From contig JAGTJM010000001.1 in the NCBI GenBank assembly GCA_020747015.1, forward strand, positions 434,001 through 498,000: 64,000 nucleotides of DNA. The letters are read 5' to 3'. Made by a program: the position numbers and the translations under genes. The stretch comes from Pyrenochaeta sp. MPI-SDFR-AT-0127. Lineage: Eukaryota > Ascomycota > Dothideomycetes > Pleosporales > Cucurbitariaceae. Positions 45,515 to 56,733 of the stretch are shown here, one piece after another. Positions within the stretch are counted from its first letter, which is position 1. Each line of letters starts with the position of its first letter. The notes beneath the pieces were generated by a model. It searched no databases, was not told where the DNA came from, and saw only the letters and a program-made list of their open reading frames with translations.

Positions 45515-46432
45515 CGTTGCGGTAGCTGTAAATGATCTATATATTGACGTGTTAAGGCCGCAGAAGGCGGTATGAGAGGCGTCGGGTCCGATATGGATGC
45601 TGATTGATGGGCAGTGAAGTTGATGGCGGAAAATGAATGCCAAGCTACGCACGGACCATTAGCTATCGTGAGCTGGAGAAAGTCGATCAGGTTGGGTATC
45701 ACAGCCTGACAATAAATTTTCTATTTGGATCATTGTGATCTGTAATATGATACTCAATGTCTCCTGTGGCCGGCATACGCAACGAGTCTTGGTCTGAAAC
45801 ATGTTTACGCTCACACGGTTACTGTCGTTCCAACTAGCCAAACCGCATCTTGCGTGACTCAGCTATCTTCATCATGTGTAGTAGAGTGAACGGAAAGGGA
45901 GGTGTCATGATTCCACATTGACCACACTGAACTTAGCGACCCGCAATGTCTATACGTTCGACTTCCGTTCTTGAATGCTAGAAGTAATCGTTCACGATGA
46001 GGATGGACTAATCTGAATATGAGTCTCAATGAATGTCACGCAACTGACCCTCCCATACATGAACGCGTGGGAATTGCCGTCAATCAGGAGCGCATTTCAA
46101 AGCAGAACTACACGTGTGAATCACATTAGGCATATATGCAAGAATAACAGGGGCAGGGGTAGAGGCGGTGCCTTGCTAATAGGGTTAAACACGATGTTTG
46201 GAAAGTACTGTCGAATACTAGGCTTATAGGATTTTATACACATATTTGGAATACCACGGTTTATATTGAACGTCTTCTTATCCGCTTCTGCTCATGATCG
46301 CCACGTACCGACACACCACACTTCGTTATTCAGGTAACTACGGCACACGTATCTGGCAATCTCTCACCAGTTTGATTCTAAGGTAGCCCTCAGTGCTCAG
46401 AAACTCAAGCCGCGGCCCAAAGAACAATGGAT
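45515..46432. other. Intergenic, promoter of the bL36m gene
   Basis: The 0.9 kb between the bL36m start and the MARVEL-like stop (both minus strand) should contain the bL36m promoter. A frame at 46029-46229 (plus) has no motif. Nothing else seen. Confidence 0.5.
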
Positions 46433-47344
46433 TTAGATGTGTGTTAAGTTGCTGCGCTCTAGATTTGGAGTATTTTGGGGCACCCTGAAGGGTGTAGGAA
46501 TATTTGATGGCTCTGTTGCAAGGGAGTCTCGCAAAAAGGATGGATGATCATCTTCAGGCGAAGGTAGAACTGGTTGCGCAGTTGCTCGAGGCGTTGCAGG
46601 GGTTTCTGTTGTATCCCAAGGGTCGTAAAACGTTACTGCTAAGTCTGGTCTTGACCGAGCAAGCGAGAATGTACGGTGGCCGATGTGAGAGGAGGTAATA
46701 TCGCCTTGAAGCGATAGTGCCAGTGTGCGCTTGAAAAAGTGGTAAACCATAAAGCAAGCAGTCGCAATCCAAAGTGTACTACAATACATCAGCACAGAAC
46801 CCGAGACCCTTGCGAATTACTTACACTTCACCAGCCGCAAGAGCTGCACTTGCCACCAGTGCTCGTGAGAAATGGATGTATGAAGCGGACTCTCTCCCAA
46901 GAACGGTCCCCAGGTCACGTTTTTCGAATGTTGCACACTGGTATTCGCGTCTCAACTGGTACATACACGTAGGCTGATACCATATCCTTGCTAGGTATGA
47001 TAGCAGGCCAAGACCTGTAGTCCAGAAGACAAGCATAAGTGCGTGGAGAGCAATATAGAAGACGTGAGGGTTTACGAAGATAAATGGTGATGCGATCAAA
47101 TACGTGCAGACTATAATGGTAAGAACAGCCTGCAAGACGGTGTTAGAAGGTGAATTCAACTAACTAGTCATATACTTACAATAATCAATGAGTAGATTAG
47201 GATATTAGACTCTATGTAACGAACACCATATGCTACAAGGCCCAGAATGATGACTGCATGTAGCAGTTGGCCGACATGTAGAAGAATAACAGGTAGCCGC
47301 TCCGCTATCAGGGGAACCGATCGCTCATTCCGTGTCTCGCTCAT
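46433..47344 (-). CDS. Four-span MARVEL-like membrane protein
   Basis: Three exons on the minus strand: 47180-47344, 46825-47129 and 46433-46778 (introns 50 and 46 nt), 271 residues. Four hydrophobic spans: about 25-45 (LLHAVIILGLVAYGVRYI), 48-70 (LIYSLII spliced to AVLTIIVCTYLIAS), 80-105 (FYIALHALMLVFWTTGLGLL) and 140-170 (ALVASAALAAGEV spliced to TLWIATACFMVYHFF). This is the MARVEL layout of short cytosolic ends and four spans, with a Cys-containing segment between spans 3 and 4. The last 100 residues are a Thr/Pro/Arg-rich cytosolic tail. Fungal MARVEL proteins act in plasma-membrane and eisosome organisation; that role is inferred. None of the three exons alone codes a credible protein, so the splicing is well supported by the continuous membrane pattern. 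Confidence 0.8.
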
Positions 47345-48322
47345 ATTAGAAGCTCTGTTGTTGAGTCCGTCGCCGTGTAAGGCCAGTCAGGAGCTACTGA
47401 TGCAAACGAGGATCGAGGTGAACGAACTATGAAAGACAGGGACGAGTGCGGGTATGGCGTACTCTTGTAACAGCAAGTTGTCTTAGTCTCTTCGTCTTTG
47501 ACATGACCCGGACCTCCGACCGTACCCACGAGGTCTCAGAAGGGTAGCTCCTGCGGGTCTCGCCCCGCTTTGTTGTCTATGCAGTGCCAGACGCTGAAAG
47601 AGAAGGTGAGACTGAAGTGAGTAAAACTTCTATAAACGCGCATCCCGGGTGATAAGCCAACGCCCAATTGACTTCGCCGCATTGGTCTCTCAGTTGTACG
47701 TCCGCGGTCAAATACGTGCAGTAGTTTGCAATGTGCTCGAGAAGGCAAGGCTGCTGCCACTTCATGAACGGAGAGCGAACAAAACTGCAACAAGTGATGC
47801 AAGTGACTTGACCTGGATCATGGTTCCGCTCTTATGACAGCTCAACCTCTTCCTGTGTTGAGTCTCGATGCTCCAGACTGAGACCTTTCTAGAACGCTCG
47901 ATCGTTTGACAACGTGGCCCGAGCTAAGACACCGTTTCTTTGACGAACTAAACAGGGGCAACACGAATATACTCTCAAATATGTAATGTGCATAATCACG
48001 GCGGAAGATATGGACAATAATGTCGAATTGATGTGGGAGTCGAAAGAATGACGAATCGGGTCAGGCTGGTATACAACTTCAAATCGATATCATAGTATCA
48101 AGGTCTATTCTTCGTCGGCGAGAATGCTTTTCATGAAGTTTGAGGAGGTGCATCTGGGAAAAGCGGACCATCTTGCTTCGTGGAAAGTGGATGACGGTGC
48201 TTTTACGACTTTCTAGCATGATGTCGACATGATGGATTGCACCGCATCGGCAATTTTTCGCACAAAGAGTCGAGGTACTTGCTAAGATCAACTCACTACC
48301 GGAAACAATCAACAACGCCGTC
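47345..48322. other. Divergent intergenic region
   Basis: The 1 kb between the MARVEL-like gene (-) and the decarboxylase-like pseudogene (+). Open frames at 47536-47837 overlap each other on both strands and carry no motif. It should contain the MARVEL-like promoter and the former promoter of the pseudogene. Confidence 0.5.
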
Positions 48323-49366
48323 ATGACTCACCAAGAGAATACAGAAAAAGTGCCGCATGAACATCGAGTACATCGGCCTGGCAATTGGCTACCCTCCGAC
48401 CATCGAGTCCACAAAAAATGGCTTGCCAACATCATCGAGAAAGTGGAAGAGAATCCAAACGACTTACATCCCGTATTGAGAGAGTTCAAAGATCTCATCG
48501 AGAAGAAGACACGAATCTACCTTCTTGTCAACTCAATGTTTGAGGAGAGTCCGGCCAAGAAACCGTACAGCAATGACCCTGCAGGCCATAGACAGGTTCG
48601 CGACTATTACCACATGTTAAACCTTTTCAACCACCTTTTGACGACCGCTCCAGAGCGGAGCGACCACGAGTATTCTGTAGGGATTGTGGGAACGCCTTTC
48701 AATGCCATCCTCGATTGGCCTATGGGTAAGTCGCCATCTACAGACTTCTTGTGGGGCAAATACTGATGTAGTACTTCTCAATTTTAAAGGAACCCCAAGT
48801 GGCTTCGCCTTCTTTCTTGATCCGGAGGTAAACATCATGCTGAAAAGAATACTAAACACGTGGGCGGGATTTCTATCATCGCCTGCTTCAGCGTATGTGC
48901 TTGGGAAGGACTCTATTGGATGGTTCAGCAACCATGGAGTACAAGATCTCACTGCAACGGCCAATCTTGGACAGACTTAATTCAAGTTTGAGGAGCTGTT
49001 CAAATGCGATCCAGCAAAGGAGCACTACGGCTTCAAATCATGGGACGACTTTTTTGTCCGCCACTTCCACGAAGATAAGCGACCGATTGCGGGACCTGGA
49101 GACGACAGTATCATTGCAAACGCATGTGAGTCTAAGCCATACAAAGTGGCACGCAACATCTCGAACGAGATCGATTTTGAATGAAAGGCCAGCCTTACTC
49201 GCTTATGGATATGTTGGACATGGATCCGCTCTATGAGCAATTTGTGGGTGGCACTGTATATCAGGCATCCCTCTCGGCGTTGAGCTATCATCGCTGGCAC
49301 GCACCGGTTAGCGGGAAGGTGGTTAAGGCATACGTGAAAGATGGCACATACCCAATTCAGAAGTAA
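48323..49366 (+). pseudogene. Phosphatidylserine-decarboxylase-like gene, truncated and broken
   Basis: The reading frame starts at ATG 48323 (MTHQENTEKVPHEHRV). A clean intron at about 48726-48789 leads to GTPSGFAFFLDPEVN. The protein follows the fungal PSD-like decarboxylase family closely: NPNDLHPVLREFKDLIE, LLVNSMFEE, NAILDWPMGTPSGFAFFLDP, LTATANLGQT, GFKSWDDFFVRHF, IIANACESKPYKVARN and LSALSYHRWHAPVSGKVVKAY. Three breaks are visible: a TAA after GQT (48978), a one-base loss near 49165-49170 after NIS, and TGA where the family has Trp (DRF-stop-MKGQPYSL, about 49179). After KDGTYP the homology ends at 49366. The C-terminal half, with the pyruvoyl-forming Gly-Ser-Thr site, is absent. Such enzymes include decarboxylases of aromatic amino acids in metabolite clusters; this copy cannot be active. 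Confidence 0.88.
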
Positions 49367-50876
49367 GCCAGGCCGCTGACACTTACCTCAAAGTGACCCA
49401 ACCAAAACCTACTTCCGCTTTCGAACCTGAGCATTGCTTATGCCAAACTGATCGTTGAATAAGCTGTCCTGAGGACGTGGCTGTGAAACAGGAGCGCTCC
49501 ACCCACTAGACTACTCGTTGCATCAACAGACATCCTCATGCGACTAGCACTTAATTAGAAACAGGGTAAGATTTGTATTGTCATACCAAGCAAAAGTACC
49601 TATACTGCGAGTGGGAACCATGGCTTCGCAGCTAACAGAAATGTTTGTTTAGTCAATGATTGGTCTAGGCATTTAAATGTAGAGAATCTACCTAGCCACG
49701 GTTCCTTTGAGTGAAGCATAGCATCACACATCGCGAAACAAATGCAAGATTTATGTACACTAATCAGCAAAATGATCAAATAAGGTCGGAAATAAGTCTA
49801 AGAGCATTTCGAGTGAGCGGATTGATCTAATGCCTAGTTTCGGGCCAGTTGCTACCCTCGAATGCTAGTATGCCTATGGATCTCGTGCAACGCTGACCGT
49901 CTCGCTTGTCTGATCGATCACGTCCCTCGCGTCAATTGACAGTAGCGTCATCTGCAATACTAGGGTACTTTGGCAACGACAATTGCGACGATTGGTATCA
50001 ATATTCTCTCTTCGCCACGATCGAACTCTCCCCGGCGATAAAGGTCTTATGTTAACTCCGAAATGGACTGATCCTTTGGTATACCTTAAAATTTATGATC
50101 CTGGATCAGCCAAGTGTCCTACTGGACTGGGAAAGTAAATATTAACTAAGGAAGAAGCGATTTTTGTTTGCTGTGGTCTCTGGAATGCGTACTACGACTT
50201 CGGTCCAGCATAGTTTGCAATAGCTAATTCTATAGGTATGTTGTAATCATAGCCTCGACTGCTATCTAGACCTATACTCAGCTTGAGCGCCGATGGATCT
50301 TTCGCGCATCTTCCATCGGTGTATATTCAGGCGGGTTCTCATCCTTGCTCCTAGCCTCCTCGCTGTTTCTGAAGCTACCAAAATGCTGCAATATATAGCA
50401 AGCCACTCCGGAAATTGCTTGAAGGTATAAAAGACCTTTAATACGATAATATGTGGTAAATTTTCTAACTGAGTATATAATAGGATTAGCCTCTTTAATT
50501 GAGATAATAGATGTTTACATCGAAAAGCCACGTATTTCTGTAGGGTCTATATTATACATTATTTAGAAATCTTATTTGAGTTATGGTATATTATACTGGT
50601 TTTCTATATTGTTTACTAGTTGAGAAGTTGGATTCCCTGATTTTCGTGACTTTTACTAGTAACGAACCGAGACATTGTGAGAACGCGGGCGTCACACGCA
50701 CCGCTGTACAACGTTACTAGTCAGCACATCTCTTGGCCTCACTTGTTGACGTGGGGGCCACAGTCTTACCTCACCGCAGCGAGGCTGAGCACCCAATAAA
50801 TACAATCTGACGTCCCACTAGGTCCCTTGATGTTCGCACCATTTCCACCCTCTAGTATCTAGTTGATGCAATCTTA
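49367..50876. other. AT-rich intergenic region, probable decayed sequence
   Basis: The 1.5 kb between the pseudogene and the DUF3433 gene. 50040-50640 is markedly AT-rich with many TpA steps. On the minus strand near 50270-50440 one frame reads GLLYLQAISGVACYILQ, then SKDENPPEYTPMEDARK, before a stop; this looks like the membrane tail of a former transporter-like protein, but I cannot name it. The promoter of the gene at 50877 should be in 50640-50876. Confidence 0.45.
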
Positions 50877-53800
50877 ATGCCGCATTCGGAGAAGTACGGC
50901 CTTCGATGGCCAATGTTGGCAGACAAGCGAAAGAATAAGCCACACCATCGACAAGGCTGGTATCCTCCAGGCCTGCGATGGTGGAATCTTGCCCTCGCGA
51001 TATTGATCTGTTGGACCTTTATTGCTATTCTTCAATACTATCTTCAAAAAAGTCAGTCATCTGGTGGAGTTATCTTTGCTACGAAGATCAATGACCTGCC
51101 ACTAAATCGCTCTTTTTGGTACCGCTATCTACCAACGATCATCGCTGTAATTTTCAGCGTCTTCATCACTTGGATAGATCACGATGCGAAGCGTTACGAA
51201 CCTTACCGTCACATGTCACGATCAGGAGGAGCTCTCGCAACAGACTCCATACTCCTGCACTATCCATTCGAATTTCCCCCTTTTGCGTCCATTATAGCAG
51301 CTAAGAGGAGGTCAGACTTGCTCGATGAATAGAAACGATGCGACTGTATTTGCTAAAACCATACAGGCATTGGCTTATCTTCTGTGCTTCATTCGCAAGT
51401 TCCTTAACCACATTTGCCATTTTACCGTTGCAAGCTGGTATTTTCTCAACCAGGCCAATCATTCGGCAATTTCCGCAAGACTTTAATGTTTCTGAAAACT
51501 TCATACACTCTTCAATTCAAGAACAGGCATTGACTTTAAGCTATGCCCAATCCGCCTACGGTATATTGAAATTGAACGAAACGCTACCCGCCTTCACCAC
51601 CCGAAATTACACGCTGAAGCCTTTCACTGCTTCTGGTCGCATGCCCAGTACAGAAGACTCTTGGACTGCAAATAGTATCCTCTACAGCATGAATCTGCGA
51701 TGCGAAAAGGGACAGGCAACAGGGCCGACCAATGACACTCTAGTAGTTGAGGAGACGAAATACTACGCCTCACCAAACGGGGGCGTTCCAACTGCTGTCC
51801 AAGAGAATGTTACACATATCCTTACCAGCGACGGTGGTTTCAACAGTTCAGCTGGCTGCTATATGGCTGAACGAGAACTCAACGACAAAATAGATGGCAG
51901 CCAGATCTTTGTAAACTCGAAACCGGTACCAAGGACATACAAGAAGTATTCCGCATCATACACGGGATATTTTGCGGAGTCTTTTGTAACTGGATCGATT
52001 TCAGGAAACCTCAGAGACAGTCCACAGTGTGGTGCCTTAGGAAACAGGACATTCTATGCGACGTTCACTCAAAATAAGAAAACAGAACACGATCCAGACA
52101 CTGAAGTCACTGCTATATTCTGCAGGCCGTTCTATTACGAGCAGGAGGCTCAAGCGACTGTAGATGCGATGACTGCGCACCTAAGAAACATAACGCTCAT
52201 TGGAACAAAGCGCCAAATATCCGCCGACGTGTTCAACGCTACCGTATTCGAAGACACACTCGCATCGGGTGAACGCCAGCTTCAGATACGAGAGGATAGC
52301 TTGCCTGTAACCACATTACCGCGATGTCTCGAGAATCTGTACAACTCAGACCTAACCCCGCCTGTGTTTGCGGCTCCACCGATAATGACTACAGTCATGT
52401 CCGAATCAACGCATCGCTTTCAGGAACTGCTAGATCCAGAAAAGTTAGGAGAAGCATATGAGCTTGTTTACCAACTCCTCTTTGCTCGCGCGATGGCTGA
52501 CGTTCTCAAACCCAACTTTTCCGCAGCGGTGAGTATGGGACCCGGGCTGCGCCAGACGCAAATGGAAGCAGTTGTGCTTGAGCCCATCTTCGTTTATCTG
52601 GTTGAAGGCTTTCTGGGTCTTGTTTCAGTGGCAGCATTTGCTTTGATATACATCGGGTACTCTGAACGTAGGAATGGCAAATTGGCTGACGATCCTGGTA
52701 AGTATGCTCTCTACCATGACCTCAATCACTTACTCATGTTCAGCCTCTCTGGCCGGTATTATGTCTATGGTGGCAGACGACAAAGGCCTTCTTGAAAAGT
52801 TTCGAGATCTGGACTGTGCATCGGTGCAATATTTCAACCAAAAGCTCAGCACGAGCAGATACAAACTCGGAAATGATGTATTTGACCACTGGTGAGAGCT
52901 CTCAATATTTGCAGTTGCACGTAGCTGACTGGCTGTAGCATGACCACCGTAAAACTCAATTCAGATTCGCAACAGTCCCCACTGATAACAACAGGTTTGG
53001 AAGAACCGGAAAGACATCGATTGTCGAAACCTATGAGACCCACAGAGTTCCGCTTAGCTTTCGCTGTTCCGTTCACTAGCCTATTTGTTTCGCTGATGAT
53101 AACCCTTGCCGTTCTTTTCTCTATATCTAGGCCACATGGTGAGTTATGATGCGTAGCCCATGACAATTCACAGCTCTGGCTTAGTTGATTTGCTTATCGA
53201 CACTCACTGACATGATACAGGCCTAGCTTTGCCGTCGAAGAACCGCGTTGTGCAAAATCTCCTTACCGATTATCTTCCAACAGCCATTGCAGCTCTCATT
53301 GAACCTATGTGGATTATGATCAACCGGCTTATCTGTGTGATGCAGCCTCTAGAACAGATGCAAGGCACAGGAGCATCTGCCTCTCGCAGCATTAATCTCA
53401 ACTATAGCTCTCTTCCGCCTCAACTTACACTTTTCAAAGCCGCTCGGAGCGGCCATTTTCTATTGGCAGCAGTCTGTGGGATGAGCTTGTTAGCAAACCT
53501 TCTAGCAACTGCATTCGCAGGGTTGTTTTTTAGGGCAACATTACCGCTCTCGCACTCAACGCTACTCTCGCCGCCTTTCGAGCCGAAATTTGTAAGCATC
53601 AATGGTTCATCAGGTCCACCCATTAGCACCTCACAATTCTATGGCAACTCCATGAAAGCATCGGGCGCGTATCAAGAATCTACGGGAGAGAACCACTTCT
53701 TGCTCGCCGAGTCCAACTTGACACGGAATACATCCTTGCCTTCCTGGACAGATGAGAACGCAATGTATCTGCCTTTCAAAGATTCTAGGTCTCCGGCTCT

Positions 53801-55103
53801 GCATGCAGAGAGCACATACCAAGCTCACACCAAGTACTTCACAGCGGAACCTCGATGCAGGCCTTTGTCATTCGACAAAGACTACCACATGCATCTGTGG
53901 CCCATTGCCACGGAAGATTGGCTCTCCTCATTCAACGTTACAGTATCATCGTCAGACGGAAGCCAAACTACGTGTTATGGGACGGATCATAACGAGTTCA
54001 TCGATAACTACGGATACAAAAGTCACGTGAGAGCGGAGGGTTCTGGCGGAATGAGCTGTCGTAACGGCAAAACGGCAGCAGAAATGGTGACGACCCTCAA
54101 GCCCGGCCCGAATGCCACTGCGGAAGAAGGAAAGATATGCAAGACTGCTGTTGTAATTGGATGGATACGGACAACTCAACGGTATTGTGATTTACCGTCT
54201 CCTAAAGATCCGAAAGCATCTTATTTAGAGGGCTTCGAAGATGCGGCCAGCAACAACACCTTTTTCATGCTGTGTCAGCCGGAAATTCGAATTGGCGACG
54301 CCACAGTAGTTGTTGATTCTGCCGGTGTCTTGCAGAAGCGCGCAACAGACCGCACAGCTGAGCAAGATCAGACTCCGCAAGCGCTCGACAAGTACTTTTC
54401 AAATGGCATTGCAGATGTCATCTCGCAGTCAAACTTGTTCATATTCCGGACTCTGAAGCCATGGTGGCATAATGACACCTTCGCCAGCGAGTTCATGCAC
54501 TACTTCATAAATCGAGCAGAAGGATCGCTGCGACTGACTGATCCAAACAAGCCGCTACCCACATTCGCAGACGTTGAAGAGCCGATGAAAAAGGCATATA
54601 CACGACTTTTCGCCATTTGGCTCGGTGTTAACAAAGAGCTTCTTTTCCTACCAGCAACAGACACGACGAAGCAGGTCCTCGGAAGCACCATCACACCTGA
54701 AGAACGCATTTTGTTTGTTACCCCACTATTTGTCATCTCTGAAATCGTTCTTGCAATCTACATTATTGTTTCTTTAGTCGTATACCTCCGCCGACCTGGA
54801 CGCTATCTTACGCGCGCCCCTACCTCCATTGCCGCAATCATTGCACTCTTTGCGTCCAGCGCCGCTGTAAAGGACCTTCGAGGTACAAGTAGTATGAAAA
54901 ACAAGGAACGTGAGAAGTACCTCAAAGACTTGGATTGTTGCTATGGATACGGCAGTTACGTGGGCGACGATGGACGTGTGCATGTGGGTGTTGAGAAAGT
55001 GCCGTTTGTGATATACATGGAAGAGCTTAGCTTTGTGGGTAATGAGACAAGGAAGAGAAATGTGAAGGGCTCTTCGGCGCTTTTGACGACGACTACCGAG
55101 TAG
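50877..55103 (+). CDS. DUF3433-domain multi-span membrane protein
   Basis: Five exons: 50877-51310, 51367-52697, 52744-52891, 52939-53138 and 53221-55103 (introns 56, 46, 47 and 82 nt), 1331 residues. The protein is a tandem of two similar halves. Each begins with a hydrophobic pair around a basic turn: WWNLALAILICWTFIAILQY then YRYLPTIIAVIFSVFITW in the first, and FRLAFAVPFTSLFVSLMITL then DYLPTAIAALIEPMWIMI in the second. Both continue with a span (FASSLTTFAILPLQAG; LLANLLATAFAGLFF), a large Asn-glycosylation-rich extracellular loop with Cys residues, and a span at the end (VEGFLGLVSVAAFALIYIGY; LFVISEIVLAIYIIVSLVVY). This is the DUF3433 architecture, a fungus-specific family of unknown function. 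All junctions keep the frame and no defect is seen. It sits between two pseudogene regions. Confidence 0.9.
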
Positions 55104-55199
55104 GTGCATGCTCCATTGGTACGAGGAGAGATGCACAGATACTTTCCTTGCTCCAAGCAGTACCAGATGGCCAATCTTCCCTCAATAATAAGCTTATAA

Positions 55200-55720
55200 C
55201 GACGAACACAACCGGACGCAAAATCGATGAACAGATGCGACGATATCAGCGTAGCAGGTCTCACATCGAATGGTCTCTGTGATTGCCAGAGACAAAACGG
55301 ACGGCCCAGTCCAGGAAGGGACATATTGTACAAATCTATATTCAAACATCCTTCAGGAGATGATCAAGAGTGCATGGTCGTCTATGGAGATGACCCGTCC
55401 AACTCAAGACGGCGGGACGAACGTGCCGAAGACAAGAATATTCCCAGTTATCCACTGTGGTTTGATTGCTTCGGCAAACCAGTCAATGAAGGACGCCATG
55501 TGTAGGGAAAAACTAGCGGATGATCTCGGCGTTTTATGTTTTGAAATGGAAGCGGCAGGGCTGACGAGCCACTTTTCTTACCTAGTCATTCGAAGTATTT
55601 ACGACTATTCAGACACCCTTACAATCAAGGGGTGGTAGGGTATGCAGCAATGGTAGCAGCTGCATTTGCAGAAAACATTCTTCGTCGTATTGCCCCGAAC
55701 AAGGTCGGGGCTGAGAAAAA
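55200..55720 (+). pseudogene. Nucleoside-phosphorylase domain relic (NLR-type)
   Basis: Fragments in shifting frames match the PNP_UDP-type domain found at the N-terminus of fungal NLR-like proteins: PGRDILYKSIFKHPSGDDQ, then after a frameshift near 55440 VIHCGLIASANQSMKDAM, then DLGVLCFEMEAAGL, then YLVIRSIYDYSDT. After KGW the expected Gln is a TAG (55636), one base is lost, and the next frame gives YAAMVAAAFAENILRRIAP followed by NKVGAE. At least two frameshifts and one C-to-T-type stop are present. No ATP-binding (NACHT/NB-ARC) segment was found after it. The ankyrin fragments at 55989-56192 probably belong to the same former gene. Confidence 0.83.
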
Positions 55721-55988
55721 GTTTGGCAATTTTTATTTAATTTGGTTAATTAGGTCTCCTAGGTATAATAACAATTTTTAACGCTCTAGAAGTAGAAGAA
55801 AATGTGAATGAAATTGGTCGCCAATGTTTAAGACGCAAGATCTACTACAAGCGAGACCTCATGCAGGCAGAGACGAGGAATTATTGAACGTTGGCTAACG
55901 CTATCAAATCCATACATTAACTATAACAATGCCTTGCAGTTCGCCGCCAAGGCACAGGACTCTGGCTCTTACAAATGCATTCCTCGTT

Positions 55989-56075
55989 GCGGCTTCACTT
56001 GAAGGCATTGAGCAGATGGTAAAGGTGCTACTCAACGACGGCAATAATGTTATGACGTAGGGTGAACATTATGGG
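55989..56075 (+). pseudogene. Ankyrin-repeat fragment, plus strand
   Basis: Reads AASLEGIEQMVKVLLNDGNN, then VMT, a TAG, and GEHYG. This is the usual A-A-S-x-x-G-x-x-x-x-V-K-x-L-L-x-x-G-x-x-V ankyrin pattern, with the stop where Gln is normal. NALQ occurs 90 bases earlier, probably the previous repeat. Confidence 0.75.
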
Positions 56076-56109
56076 CAGCCTGAGATCTAGGTTGGCATAT
56101 CATCTAGCC

Positions 56110-56192
56110 AGTTTGTTTACATCACCATGTTTGATAAGCAGGCTTCCAACCTGCTTGTAGCCGTTAGATGATGCCGCCTGGAGTGCGTTACC
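56110..56192 (-). pseudogene. Ankyrin-repeat fragment, minus strand
   Basis: On the minus strand the frame reads GNALQAASSNGYKQVGSLLI followed by KHGDVNK, an almost canonical repeat. Its direction is opposite to the fragment at 55989-56075, implying an inversion or two separate relics. Confidence 0.72.
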
Positions 56193-56733
56193 AAGAGATT
56201 CAACCAAGCCCTTGTAGAACAGGTGTTCAATCAGCATAAATCAGAATCCCAGCACTAGACGACCAAAGAACCGCGTGAACACTTGTGTCCAGCATTGAGT
56301 TTCTGACGGCGCCTAGATGAGTGTACTTTGAGATGCGGAGAGTACTTTAACGATGCGTTTCAATGATTTAGAACTCAAAGGAATCGTAGGCTGATGATTT
56401 GGGGCTGAAGGGCGCCTTTTGTGGCGTTGCGAGCCTTGTAAAGCTTGATTCTTTTACGCTTTAGCGACAAAAGATCTTGATCGCAAGCCGGATCAAACAG
56501 GACTCTGAAACACTCTTAGGCATATCTGTCCGCGCAATAATGCCCGTAGTCCCAGTCGCGCCTGCAATGCTGACGTCACACCAATCAACGCATGCTTTCG
56601 CGCCTTCTCCAAACATTCCGCATTACCCATGTTTCGTCAACCACACGCGATGCTCACTCAGCACTCTAGTTGATCAGCCACCATGCGCGAACATCATGAG
56701 CACTGAGATACACTCCTTCGCATTGCAATCACC
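56193..56733. other. Intergenic, promoter of the hydrolase gene
   Basis: No recognisable coding sequence. The stretch 56560-56733 is C/A-rich and contains the leader of the gene at 56734. Confidence 0.5.
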
